A stretch of DNA of 64,000 bases, taken from NCBI GenBank assembly GCA_009772935.1, contig WOUR01000021.1, positions 28,418 to 92,417 of the forward strand, given 5' to 3'. The notes under the pieces are model-generated. The model had not been told where the DNA came from, did no database searches, and saw only the letters and a list, made by a program, of their open reading frames with translations. The position numbers were made by a program, and so were the translations under genes. Of this stretch, positions 33,288 through 40,822 are shown one piece after another. This DNA is from Rhodospirillaceae bacterium (GTDB taxonomy: Bacteria; Pseudomonadota; Alphaproteobacteria; Reyranellales; Reyranellaceae). The first letter of the stretch is position 1; every line of letters begins with the position of its first letter.

Positions 33288-34247
33288 ATGAAAAAGGCAC
33301 TTCTCGCTGCTGCAGCATTGATGGCTGTTCCCATGGCCGCCAACGCGCAGTCGATGTGGAGTCCCGGCCCGTCCAACCCCGGCATCTACATCGGTGGTGA
33401 AGGCGGCCTGAACTGGCTGCTGAACAACAACAACTACAACATGGACCTCGGTTTCGCGGCCGGCGGCTTCGTCGGTTACGACTTCGTCGGTCCCAGGGTC
33501 GAGCTGGAGGGCGTGTTCCGGTCCAATAACGGTCGCGGTACCGCCAACTTCGGCAACATCTTCAGCAACACCAGCGGCCGCATCGAGCAGCTCGCGATCA
33601 TGGCCAACCTGCTCTACGACTTCATCCCCGGCGCGACGATCACCCCGTATATCGGCGCCGGCGCTGGCGTCGCCTTCGCCGACTCGTCGATCAACGGCTG
33701 CTCGATGTGCAGCACCCAGTTCGCCTACCAGGGCATCATCGGCCTGGGCTGGAACGTCGACCAGAACTTCCGCGTGAACCTCGACGGCCGCTACTACGGC
33801 ACGACGAACCCGGGCATGTACCAGAACAACAACATCACCACGATGTTGAGCGTCGCCTACAAGTTCGGCGGGCCGGCCGCGGCCCCGCCGCCGCCGCCGG
33901 CGGCCGCGCCGGTCACCCCGCCCTCGTTCATGGTGTTCTTCGACTGGGATCGCGCGAACCTGAGCGACCAGGCGCTGACCACCATCCGCCAGGCCGCCTC
34001 GGCCTACAAGCAAAAGGGCAACGCCCGCATTACCGCGACCGGCCACACCGACACGTCGGGCTCTGAGAGCTACAACATGGCGCTGTCGCTGCGTCGCGCC
34101 AACGCCGTCAAGGACGCGCTGGTCCGCGAGGGCGTGCCGGCGACCAACATCGCCGTCCTCGGCCGCGGCGAGCAGGGCCTGCTGGTGCAGACCGGCCCAA
34201 ACGTCCGCGAGCCGCAGAACCGCCGCGTCGAGATCGTGATCCAGTAA
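33288..34247 (+). CDS. OmpA-type outer membrane protein (beta-barrel plus peptidoglycan-binding domain)
   Basis: A 319-residue protein. A signal peptide (MKKALLAAAALMAVPMAANA) is followed by a barrel of about 180 residues with GIYIGGEGGLNWLL, FVGYDFVGPRVELEG and LLYDFIPGATITPYIGAGAG. A Pro/Ala hinge (PAAAPPPPPAAAP) leads to the OmpA domain, with FFDWDRANLSDQALTTIRQA, GHTDTSGSESYNMALSLRRA and the closing NRRVEIVIQ. It anchors the outer membrane to peptidoglycan. The barrel is Asn-rich (NNNNYNMD). A structured leader covers the ribosome binding site, and a good terminator follows. Confidence 0.92.
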   Translation: MKKALLAAAALMAVPMAANAQSMWSPGPSNPGIYIGGEGGLNWLLNNNNYNMDLGFAAGGFVGYDFVGPRVELEGVFRSNNGRGTANFGNIFSNTSGRIEQLAIMANLLYDFIPGATITPYIGAGAGVAFADSSINGCSMCSTQFAYQGIIGLGWNVDQNFRVNLDGRYYGTTNPGMYQNNNITTMLSVAYKFGGPAAAPPPPPAAAPVTPPSFMVFFDWDRANLSDQALTTIRQAASAYKQKGNARITATGHTDTSGSESYNMALSLRRANAVKDALVREGVPATNIAVLGRGEQGLLVQTGPNVREPQNRRVEIVIQ

Positions 34248-34272
34248 TCCCGGATCCGCATCGCAAAGGCAC

Positions 34273-34305
34273 GAACGGCCGGGCATTGCCCGGTCGTTCT
34301 CTTTT
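34273..34305 (+). terminator. Rho-independent terminator of the OmpA-type gene
   Basis: GAACGGCCGGGC (34273-34284) pairs with GCCCGGTCGTTC (34288-34299) over a 3-base loop, with one G-U wobble, and is followed by TCTCTTTT. It begins 26 bases after the OmpA-type stop. This is the clearest intrinsic terminator in the window. Confidence 0.85.
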
Positions 34306-34349
34306 GGGACGAGTGCGCTAGACTGGCGAAAACGACCAGGAGGAACCGC

Positions 34350-35213
34350 ATGGCCCGCGCCTTCACCATCACCCCGCTCGACGCCACGTTCGGCGCCGTC
34401 GTCACCGAGGTGAAGCTTATCGAACTCGACGATGCCGGGTGGCACGACCTGCATGCGGCCTGGCTCGAATACGCACTCCTGGTTTTCCCCGATCAGCATC
34501 TCACGCGCGAGCAGCAGATCGCGTTCGCGCGCCGCTTCGGGCCGCTCGAGTTCGAGATGGCCGCGATCAGCAACGTGCGCCCCGACGGCAGCCTGCGCGT
34601 CGAGGCCGACAACGACGACATGATGAAGATCCTGAAGGGCAATATGGGCTGGCATGCCGACAGCACCTACATGCCGGTCCAGGCAAAGGGCGCGGTGTTC
34701 AGCGCCGAGGTCGTGCCCGCAGTCGGTGGCCAGACCGGCTTCGCCGACATGCGCGCGGCCTACGACGCTCTCGACGATGCACGCAAGGCGCGCGTCGAGA
34801 CATTGCAGGCGCGGCACTCGCTGCACTACAGCCAGTCGAAACTCGGCCACGAGACCAAGAAGGCAGACGGAGAATACAGCGGCTACGGGCTGCACGACGG
34901 GCCGGTGCCGTTGCGACCGCTGGTGAAAACGCACCCGGAGACCGGGCGCAAATCGCTGCTGATCGGCCGCCACGCCCACGCCATTCCCGGCATGGAACCG
35001 GCCGAGTCCGAGCGCTTCCTGCAGGAACTGATCGACTTCGCCTGCCGACCACCGCGGATCTATCACCACGACTGGGCGCCGGGCGACGCCGTTCTGTGGG
35101 ACAATCGCTGCCTGCTGCACCAGGCGACGCCTTGGGACATGACCCAGAAGCGCATCATGTGGCACAGCCGCATCGCCGGCGACCCGGCCAGCGAGACCGC
35201 GCTGGCCAGATGA
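34350..35213 (+). CDS. TauD/TfdA family Fe(II)/2-oxoglutarate dioxygenase
   Basis: A 287-residue enzyme. The iron ligands are His and Asp in MGWHADSTYMPVQ and the distal His in WDNRCLLHQATP; the Arg in QKRIMWHSRIAG would bind 2-oxoglutarate. YALLVFPDQHLTREQQIAFA and FGPLE are the N-terminal TauD signatures. Members cleave taurine, chlorophenoxy acids or other small acids; this substrate is unknown. AGGAGGAA lies 7 bases before the ATG. The stop overlaps the next start (ATGA), so it is coupled to an orphan Bug-type receptor, which may bring in its substrate. Confidence 0.9.
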   Translation: MARAFTITPLDATFGAVVTEVKLIELDDAGWHDLHAAWLEYALLVFPDQHLTREQQIAFARRFGPLEFEMAAISNVRPDGSLRVEADNDDMMKILKGNMGWHADSTYMPVQAKGAVFSAEVVPAVGGQTGFADMRAAYDALDDARKARVETLQARHSLHYSQSKLGHETKKADGEYSGYGLHDGPVPLRPLVKTHPETGRKSLLIGRHAHAIPGMEPAESERFLQELIDFACRPPRIYHHDWAPGDAVLWDNRCLLHQATPWDMTQKRIMWHSRIAGDPASETALAR

Positions 35214-36175
35214 CGTATCATCGGCGCATGAAGCTGGGCCGGCGTGACGCGCTGCGTGTGACTGCTGCGATGGCCGCTGCGGCGTCGTTCGGCGGCCGCC
35301 CCCACGCTGCGACGGACGCTGTCCGCCTGATCTGCGGCTTCGGCGTCGGCAATCCGACTGACCTCTGCGCCCAGCTCATCCAGGACGGCTTCTCTACAGC
35401 GCTCAACGAGCCGGTGGAGTTCGACTACACGCTGGGCCAGGCCGGGCGGCGGGCCGCGCTCGAGGTGATCAATGCGGCGCCCGACGGACGCCTGCTTCTC
35501 ATCGCGGAGATCCTCAATCTCGTATTGCAGGAAACGCCCGCAGAGCCGCTGCTGTCGCGGCTGCAGCCGATCGCCAAGGTCACGCGCGGCTTTTCGACGG
35601 CGCTGGCCGTGAACGAATACTCCGACATCAAGGATTGGCCGGGCCTGCTGGCGGCCGCCCGCGCCGGCCGGTTGAAAGCCGCAACGACGGGCCGCGATTC
35701 GACCATCGGCCTCCTGCTGGCGCTGGTCGAACGACGGATGAACTTGTCGTTCGAGGCGGTCGAGGTGGCAGGCACCAATGCCGCCGTCGACATGCTGCTG
35801 ACGCGCCGTACCGATATCGCGGTCGTCGATACGCGGACCGCGCTGCTCCACAATGGGCGCAACCGCACGAAGCTGCGCGTGCTGGCGACTTCGGGAGCAC
35901 GCCGCTCCGCGCAACTGCCGGAGGTGCCGACCCTCGCCGAGCTGGCGGGGGACCCGAAGCTCGCCTACACAATCAGCTTCGGCGTCTTCGCGCCGGCCGC
36001 CACGCCGTCACCGGTAGCGAACCGCCTGACGACCGCGCTGCTGGGCCTGCGCAACGACAAGTCCGTGCAGACCCAGGCCCGCCTCGCCAATATCCCGCTC
36101 CAGTTCGACGGACCTGCCGCCGTCGCAGAGGCGGTCGCACGCGACCGGCGCGTTGCTGCCGACATTTCCGGATAG
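35210..36175 (+). CDS. Bug/TctC-type periplasmic substrate-binding protein
   Basis: About 321 residues from the ATG overlapping the dioxygenase stop, or 315 from ATG 35228. The signal has LGRRDALRVTAAMAAAASFG with a twin-arginine RRDAL. The mature part keeps the Bug layout (VRLICGFGVGNPTDLCAQLI, TLGQAGRRAALEVINAAPDG, LPEVPTLAEL near the end) but is diverged from the receptor at 8568: the usual PFAPGG loop is GFGVGN. No membrane subunits are nearby. Coupling to the TauD-type dioxygenase suggests uptake of its substrate. Confidence 0.82.
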   Translation: MTYHRRMKLGRRDALRVTAAMAAAASFGGRPHAATDAVRLICGFGVGNPTDLCAQLIQDGFSTALNEPVEFDYTLGQAGRRAALEVINAAPDGRLLLIAEILNLVLQETPAEPLLSRLQPIAKVTRGFSTALAVNEYSDIKDWPGLLAAARAGRLKAATTGRDSTIGLLLALVERRMNLSFEAVEVAGTNAAVDMLLTRRTDIAVVDTRTALLHNGRNRTKLRVLATSGARRSAQLPEVPTLAELAGDPKLAYTISFGVFAPAATPSPVANRLTTALLGLRNDKSVQTQARLANIPLQFDGPAAVAEAVARDRRVAADISG

Positions 36176-36284
36176 ACGCCCTTTTCGCTGGGTAATGCCA
36201 CTCGCCGCCGACTGATTGACCGCCTGCCCGGCCGGTCCAGTATGCGGGGACAAAGCAGACGCAAGACGCATCCCCGAGGATTCC

Positions 36285-37484
36285 ATGGACACGCGCGTTC
36301 CGCCGGCCGCCACCCTCGCCGCCCCGCCCCTCAGCGCCCCCGAGCGGGCGCGTGCCCTGCAGCCGCTGCTCGACGAGCACGGCGCGGAGATGGACCGTCG
36401 CCGCGAGGTCGTGCCGGAAGTGGTCGACGCGCTGGTGGCGAACGACATGCTGCGCCTGCTGCTGCCCCGGAGCCTGGGCGGCGCCGAGCTACCCTTGATC
36501 GAGTTCTGCAAGACCGTCGAGGCCATCGCCTGGGCCGATGCCAGCGTCGCGTGGTTCGTGAACCAGTCCAACGTCTCCTCGGCGACCTCGGCCGCCGCCA
36601 TGCCGCACGACGCGGCCCGCGCCTTCTTCGGCAGTCCCGGCGTCGGCCTCGCCTGGGGTGCGCGCAACGGCACCAGCAAGGCCATCCGCGTCGAGGGCGG
36701 CTACCGCCTGAGCGGCACCTGGAGCTTCGCCAGCGGCGGGCGGCATACGACCTGGATGGGCGCACACAGCGCCGTCCAGAACCCGGACGGTACGCCGCAC
36801 CAGCGCTACGGCAAGCCCGACGACCGCAGCTTCGTGTTCAAGCGCAGCGACGCGAGGATCGTCGACGACTGGTTCGTGCTCGGCCTGCGTGGCACTGGCA
36901 GCGACACCTACACTGTCGAGGACCTGTTCATCCCCGACGCGCATGCGCCTGCGCGCGATGCGCAGCAGGAACGGCGCGAGGCCGGGCCGCTCTACACGAT
37001 GGGCTCGACCCTGCTTTACGCCAGCGGCTTCTGCAGCGTGACGCTGGGCCTCGGCCGACGCCTGCTCGAAACATACATCGAGCTGGCGCGTGGCAAGCAC
37101 AGCCGGGCGTCGATAAACGCCATGTCGGCCAACAATGCGATCCAGCGCGAGATCGCCCTGCTCGAGGCCAAGCTGTCGGCCGCCCGCGCCTGGCTGCACG
37201 CCGAGGTGGGCGAGGCCTACGACAAGGCCGCGAACGGCACGCTCGATGTCGACGGCCGCATGCGGCTGCGCCTGGCGACCACCTACGGGATGAACGAGGC
37301 GACCGACGTGTCGATCGCCGCCTATCGCGCATCGGGCACGACGGCCATTCTGAATTCGGCGCCATTCGAGCGCCGCTTCCGCGACGCCTTGAGTGCGAGT
37401 CAGCATCTCCAGGGCATGATGGGCCATGCCGAGATGGTCGGCCGCCATATCCTCGGCGTAGAGAACAAGCTCCAGAATCTCTGA
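36285..37484 (+). CDS. Acyl-CoA dehydrogenase-like flavoprotein (HsaA/DszC-type monooxygenase possible)
   Basis: A 399-residue protein of the acyl-CoA dehydrogenase fold. The N-terminal helices include NDMLRLLLPRSLGGAELPL, the middle beta region has YRLSGTWSFASGGRHTTWM, and the C-terminal four-helix bundle ends with ASQHLQGMMGHAEMVGRHIL. The segment SGTWSFASG and the His near the C-terminus (SASQHLQ) resemble the flavin-dependent hydroxylase branch (HsaA, DszC) as much as true acyl-CoA dehydrogenases, and the catalytic Glu is not obvious. Its substrate is unknown. It starts at ATG 36285. Confidence 0.8.
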   Translation: MDTRVPPAATLAAPPLSAPERARALQPLLDEHGAEMDRRREVVPEVVDALVANDMLRLLLPRSLGGAELPLIEFCKTVEAIAWADASVAWFVNQSNVSSATSAAAMPHDAARAFFGSPGVGLAWGARNGTSKAIRVEGGYRLSGTWSFASGGRHTTWMGAHSAVQNPDGTPHQRYGKPDDRSFVFKRSDARIVDDWFVLGLRGTGSDTYTVEDLFIPDAHAPARDAQQERREAGPLYTMGSTLLYASGFCSVTLGLGRRLLETYIELARGKHSRASINAMSANNAIQREIALLEAKLSAARAWLHAEVGEAYDKAANGTLDVDGRMRLRLATTYGMNEATDVSIAAYRASGTTAILNSAPFERRFRDALSASQHLQGMMGHAEMVGRHILGVENKLQNL

Positions 37485-37510
37485 TCGGACATCCGACGGG
37501 AACACGCGGA

Positions 37511-37777
37511 CTAGGGGTGCCTGTCTCCCTTGTCGCCCTGTCCCCGCTTGGCGACCGTCTTCGCCTTCCGCCGACGATCCGCCGCCAGGGAGCGCCCGAC
37601 ATCGTCCACTTCCTTCAAGGAGGTACCGCGGGCGTTGCGCCGGACGTAGAGCTTGTTGGTCCCGGTGTCGATCAGCTCGCGCTTCGCCGCAGACTTGCGG
37701 GCAGCCTTCTTTCGGGCTGCCTTCCTCGCGACCTTCCTCTTCACAGTCTTCTTTACAGCCTTCTTCTTCGCGGCCAT
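37511..37777 (-). CDS. Small Lys/Ala/Arg-rich basic protein, histone H1-like
   Basis: An 88-residue, highly basic protein. The first 35 residues are almost only Lys, Arg and Ala (KKKAVKKTVKRKVARKAARK), like the tails of bacterial histone H1-like proteins. The second half is more ordered: LIDTGTNKLYVRRNARGTSL, then KEVDDVGRSLAADRRRK. It probably binds nucleic acid. GGGAG lies before the ATG at 37777. It is the most downstream gene of the minus strand UbiX side, but is separated by a 242-bp gap that contains a tRNA-like element. Confidence 0.7.
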   Translation of the reverse strand: MAAKKKAVKKTVKRKVARKAARKKAARKSAAKRELIDTGTNKLYVRRNARGTSLKEVDDVGRSLAADRRRKAKTVAKRGQGDKGDRHP

Positions 37778-37940
37778 GCCGTCACTCCCATGAGATGCAC
37801 CGACAACGAAGCTCACTGCACGGAGTTCCGCGCCGTGCGGTGCGTGGCGGCTGACATCCAATCGGCTGCCATCCTCGACTCGCCCGAAGAAAGGGAAGGG
37901 CGCGGCGTCGCGGGCGACGTCGCAATGGCCGCCGGGAGAA

Positions 37941-38019
37941 CCGGAGCGAGGGGATCGAACCCTTCGTGCGCCGTCGCACGGGTGTCGCCTCGCCGCCTTC
38001 AGGGCTTCGCCTCCTCCGG
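37941..38019 (-). other. tRNA-like folded element, possible degenerate tRNA or repeat
   Basis: Read on the minus strand, 79 bases begin CCGGAG and end CTCCGG (6 perfect end pairs). Just before the 3' arm is GGGTTCGATCCC, a T-arm sequence with the universal TTCGATC loop. In front of it is a 6-bp hairpin, CGTGCG/CGCACG (37965-37980), placed like the long variable arm of class II tRNAs. The D-arm region (GAAGCCCTGAAGGCG) is similar to tRNA-Ser, but the anticodon arm is too short and no CCA follows. It starts right at the stop codon of the gene at 38020. I do not call a functional tRNA. Confidence 0.4.
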
Positions 38020-38547
38020 TCATGCGTCGGAGGCCGTGGCGTCGGTCATCTCCCGCTGCGGCGGCCCCACGGGTCCGCCACCCACGATCCCGACGCTGTA
38101 GCGCACGCCGACGCCGCGGCGGTTGTCCAGATAGCGAATGCGCGTCGGCCGAAAAATGTGCGCCTGCGCGCGGAACGCCGAGCGGATCATCCCGGCGGGA
38201 CTGGCCAGCAGGTCGCGGGCGAAGGGAAACTTGGCGACATAGGCCGCAATGGCCGCAGCCTTCTCGCTCACCGTCTCGGCGCGCCCGGCCACGCCTTCCA
38301 TCTGCACGCCCCTGATGTCGCGCCAGGTGGCGACGGGCGCGTGCACCGACACGGCACAGGTGGGATTGGCCACGAGGTTACGGCAATGCCGCGAACCGGG
38401 TGAGGAGAAGAAGATCAGGTCGAGGCCGGAGCGCGCAAAGTAGACGTCGCTCGCCCACGGGACGTTGCCGGCACAGGTCGCCAGGGTCATCGGGGCGACC
38501 TCGTGGAAAAGTGATCCCGTAGCGGCCTCGAATTCCTCAGACGTCAT
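38020..38547 (-). CDS. Pyridoxamine 5'-phosphate oxidase family protein (flavin/heme split-barrel)
   Basis: A 175-residue split-barrel protein. The core is MTLATCAGNVPWASDVYFAR followed by DLIFFSSPGSRHCRNLVANP and CAVSVHAPVATWRDIRGVQM, the layout of PNPOx-like FMN proteins. The C-terminal extension (HIFRPTRIRYLDNRRGVGVR) is typical of the group. It may bind FMN or F420-like cofactor; pyridoxamine oxidation is unlikely for this group. It starts 11 bases inside the end of ubiX, so it belongs to the UbiX/UbiD operon. Confidence 0.8.
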   Translation of the reverse strand: MTSEEFEAATGSLFHEVAPMTLATCAGNVPWASDVYFARSGLDLIFFSSPGSRHCRNLVANPTCAVSVHAPVATWRDIRGVQMEGVAGRAETVSEKAAAIAAYVAKFPFARDLLASPAGMIRSAFRAQAHIFRPTRIRYLDNRRGVGVRYSVGIVGGGPVGPPQREMTDATASDA

Positions 38548-39106
38548 CGCCACTCCACCGCCGGAACAGGTCGTGCTCGATCTCGAACTGGTCGAGAACC
38601 TTGCCGACCGTCTGGTCGACAACGTCCATGATGGTCTTCGGCCGATGGTAGAAGGATGGCGCCGGCGGCAGGATGATGCCGCCCATTTCGGTAACGGCCG
38701 TCATGTGGCGCAGGTGCCCGACGTGGAGCGGCGTTTCGCGCGGCACCAGGATGAGCTTGCGGCGTTCCTTCAGCGTCACGTCGGCCGCGCGGGTGAGCAG
38801 GTTCTCGTTCAGCGACAGGGCGATCTGCGCCAGGCTCTTCATGGAGCACGGCATCACCGCCATGCCGGTGACCCGGAAAGAGCCGCTGGAGATGGACGCC
38901 GCGAGATTGTCGTGTGCGTGGACGACGTCGGCCAGCGCCCGGACGGACTCAGCGCTGCGATCGGTCTCGAGCCGCAACGTGACCTCGGCCCCCTTGCTTA
39001 GAACGAGATGGGTCTCCACGTCGCGAATGCCCTTGAGCACTTCGAGCAGCCGGACGCCATAAATGACTCCGCTCGATCCGGAGACGCCCACGATCAGTCG
39101 CTTCAT
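38537..39106 (-). CDS. ubiX: Flavin prenyltransferase (UbiX family)
   Basis: A 189-residue protein of family length. The FMN-binding start is MKRLIVGVSGSSGVIYGVRL, the central motif is SGSFRVTGMAVMPCSMKSLA, and the late signature is ERRKLILVPRETPLHVGHLR followed by PPAPSFYHRP. UbiX joins dimethylallyl phosphate to FMN to make prenylated FMN, the cofactor of UbiD enzymes. Three UbiD-family genes lie directly upstream on the same strand, so this gene supplies their cofactor. It ends 11 bases inside the next gene. Confidence 0.93.
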   Translation of the reverse strand: MKRLIVGVSGSSGVIYGVRLLEVLKGIRDVETHLVLSKGAEVTLRLETDRSAESVRALADVVHAHDNLAASISSGSFRVTGMAVMPCSMKSLAQIALSLNENLLTRAADVTLKERRKLILVPRETPLHVGHLRHMTAVTEMGGIILPPAPSFYHRPKTIMDVVDQTVGKVLDQFEIEHDLFRRWSGDDV

Positions 39107-39143
39107 GACATACCCTCCACTGGCTGCGTCCCTCCCGCAGGGC

Positions 39144-40757
39144 TCACTGCCCCGTCGGTGATTGCCCGTCCCGTTGGACGAAGCACGAATCGGCGAACGT
39201 ATAGGGATATTCGGGACGCTGGTCGGCCACGCGGCCGAGCCTGGGTCGCAAGGCACCGAAGGCGCGATAGACGTTCGGGTAAGGCTGCCCGTGGAACTTC
39301 CTGAGGATGTCCTCCCAGGTCCGGGGAGCCTCCCTGACGAAGGCTTCCATGGCCCTTTCGAGTTCAGGCTCTTCCAAGATCCTAAGGTCCGCCGGCGGCG
39401 GGCCGAACGGCTCGGTGACCGAGCACTTCATGAAGCTGACCCGATCGATGTTGCCGACGATAGGGATGGTGCAATCGAAGCCCGCCTTCGGCGTGTGCAC
39501 GGGCGGATGGTTGGTCTGGGCCAGCGGGTCGAGTGGCAGGATGTTCAGGTCCGGAATGATGAGGGTGTCGATCTGCGGGTTGTACCGCCAGGCCATGGCC
39601 CACTTCACCTGGTCGTCGTCGAATACGTCGATGTCCTCGTCGAAGACATAGGCCAGCTTGGGAAACCATTGCCGCGAGCAGCTCAGCATCAGGGCGAGCG
39701 CCTGCTTCGCGTCGCCGCCGCCCACGACCCTGATCCTCGCATAGACGATGTTGTGGCTGCCGCCATAGGGCGCATGGACGTCGAGAACATGGATGCCTGC
39801 AAGCTTCAGCGCGCTGTAGATGTCGGACTCGATCGTCGGGTTGAAGATCATGAGATCGGTGCGGCCGGGATGGAGCCCGCCGATCGTGGCGTACTGGTAG
39901 ATCGCATTCCTGCGATAGGTGATGCAGTCGACGACGAAGCGGCAGTTCATCGGAAGACCCGATCCGTAAGTGCCCGTGTATTCGCCGTAGGGCCCCTCGT
40001 CGTAGACCCAGCCCTCGGAGGTCATCATCCGGCCTTCCAGGATGATCTCGGCGTTGGCGGGAACCGTCAGATCGTTGGTCTCGCACTTAACGACTCTTGC
40101 CGGCTCACCGTAGAAGCCGCCGAGAATGTCCCAGTCGTCCTGACCCTCGAACGAATACATGGATGCGATCTTGTCGAGGGTGGGGCCGCCAATGACGACC
40201 GAGACCGGCATGTCCTTACCCGCCTTCTGATACTTCTTGGCGTGTATGCGCGCGTTGTGGCTGTCGTTCCTCATGTCGATGTTCGTTTCGTTCTTCGAAC
40301 GATACATGAAGCGATAGATGCCCCAGTTTATGAGGCCGGTCTCGAGATCGCGGGACACGACGTTCGTGTCCTGGATGAACGCGTGACCGTCGTAACTGTG
40401 ATAGAGGAACAGCGGGAACCGGGTCAGATCGACGTCCTTGCCCTTCAGGATGACTTCCTTGCAAGGGGCCGTCGCCACCAGGACCGGCTTCTCCCTCTTG
40501 AGGTTGACCCGGGAGATGGCCTTCCCGAGATCCCGCGGATCGCACTTGAGCGCATGGGCATATTGCTCGCGCGTACTGTAGGCCCCGGCGAGGAAGCTGA
40601 ACTCGCTGTCTATCACCTTCTCGACAAGGATCGCCCTGCTCGGCGAGGCCTCCATCAGAGCGGGCAGTTCATCCACCCGCTTCGGCTCCTTGATCCGCGT
40701 CAGCTGTCCGATCGCTTCGAGTTCCTTGACGAAAGACGTCATGTCCTGCTGTGGCAT
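39144..40757 (-). CDS. UbiD family decarboxylase (paralogue 1 of 3)
   Basis: About 537 residues. The prenylated-FMN catalytic glutamates appear in EGPYGEYTG (two Glu, five apart, as in Fdc1 Glu277 and Glu282). SFLAGAYSTREQYAHALKCD and RNDSHNARIHAKKYQKAGKD are N-terminal and cofactor-region matches to UbiD proteins. The C-terminal helix region includes PEYPYTFADSCFV. It removes or adds CO2 on an unsaturated or aromatic acid. It is shorter than the other two and differs from them, so the three are old paralogues. The start is ATG 40757, with ATG 40742 as alternative. UbiX follows 37 bp downstream. Confidence 0.9.
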   Translation of the reverse strand: MPQQDMTSFVKELEAIGQLTRIKEPKRVDELPALMEASPSRAILVEKVIDSEFSFLAGAYSTREQYAHALKCDPRDLGKAISRVNLKREKPVLVATAPCKEVILKGKDVDLTRFPLFLYHSYDGHAFIQDTNVVSRDLETGLINWGIYRFMYRSKNETNIDMRNDSHNARIHAKKYQKAGKDMPVSVVIGGPTLDKIASMYSFEGQDDWDILGGFYGEPARVVKCETNDLTVPANAEIILEGRMMTSEGWVYDEGPYGEYTGTYGSGLPMNCRFVVDCITYRRNAIYQYATIGGLHPGRTDLMIFNPTIESDIYSALKLAGIHVLDVHAPYGGSHNIVYARIRVVGGGDAKQALALMLSCSRQWFPKLAYVFDEDIDVFDDDQVKWAMAWRYNPQIDTLIIPDLNILPLDPLAQTNHPPVHTPKAGFDCTIPIVGNIDRVSFMKCSVTEPFGPPPADLRILEEPELERAMEAFVREAPRTWEDILRKFHGQPYPNVYRAFGALRPRLGRVADQRPEYPYTFADSCFVQRDGQSPTGQ

Positions 40758-40822
40758 GGCATGGATCCTGGTGCAGTTGGAGGCGGGGTGGCCAAGGAGG
40801 TGCTGAGATTCGCCTCCTCCGA

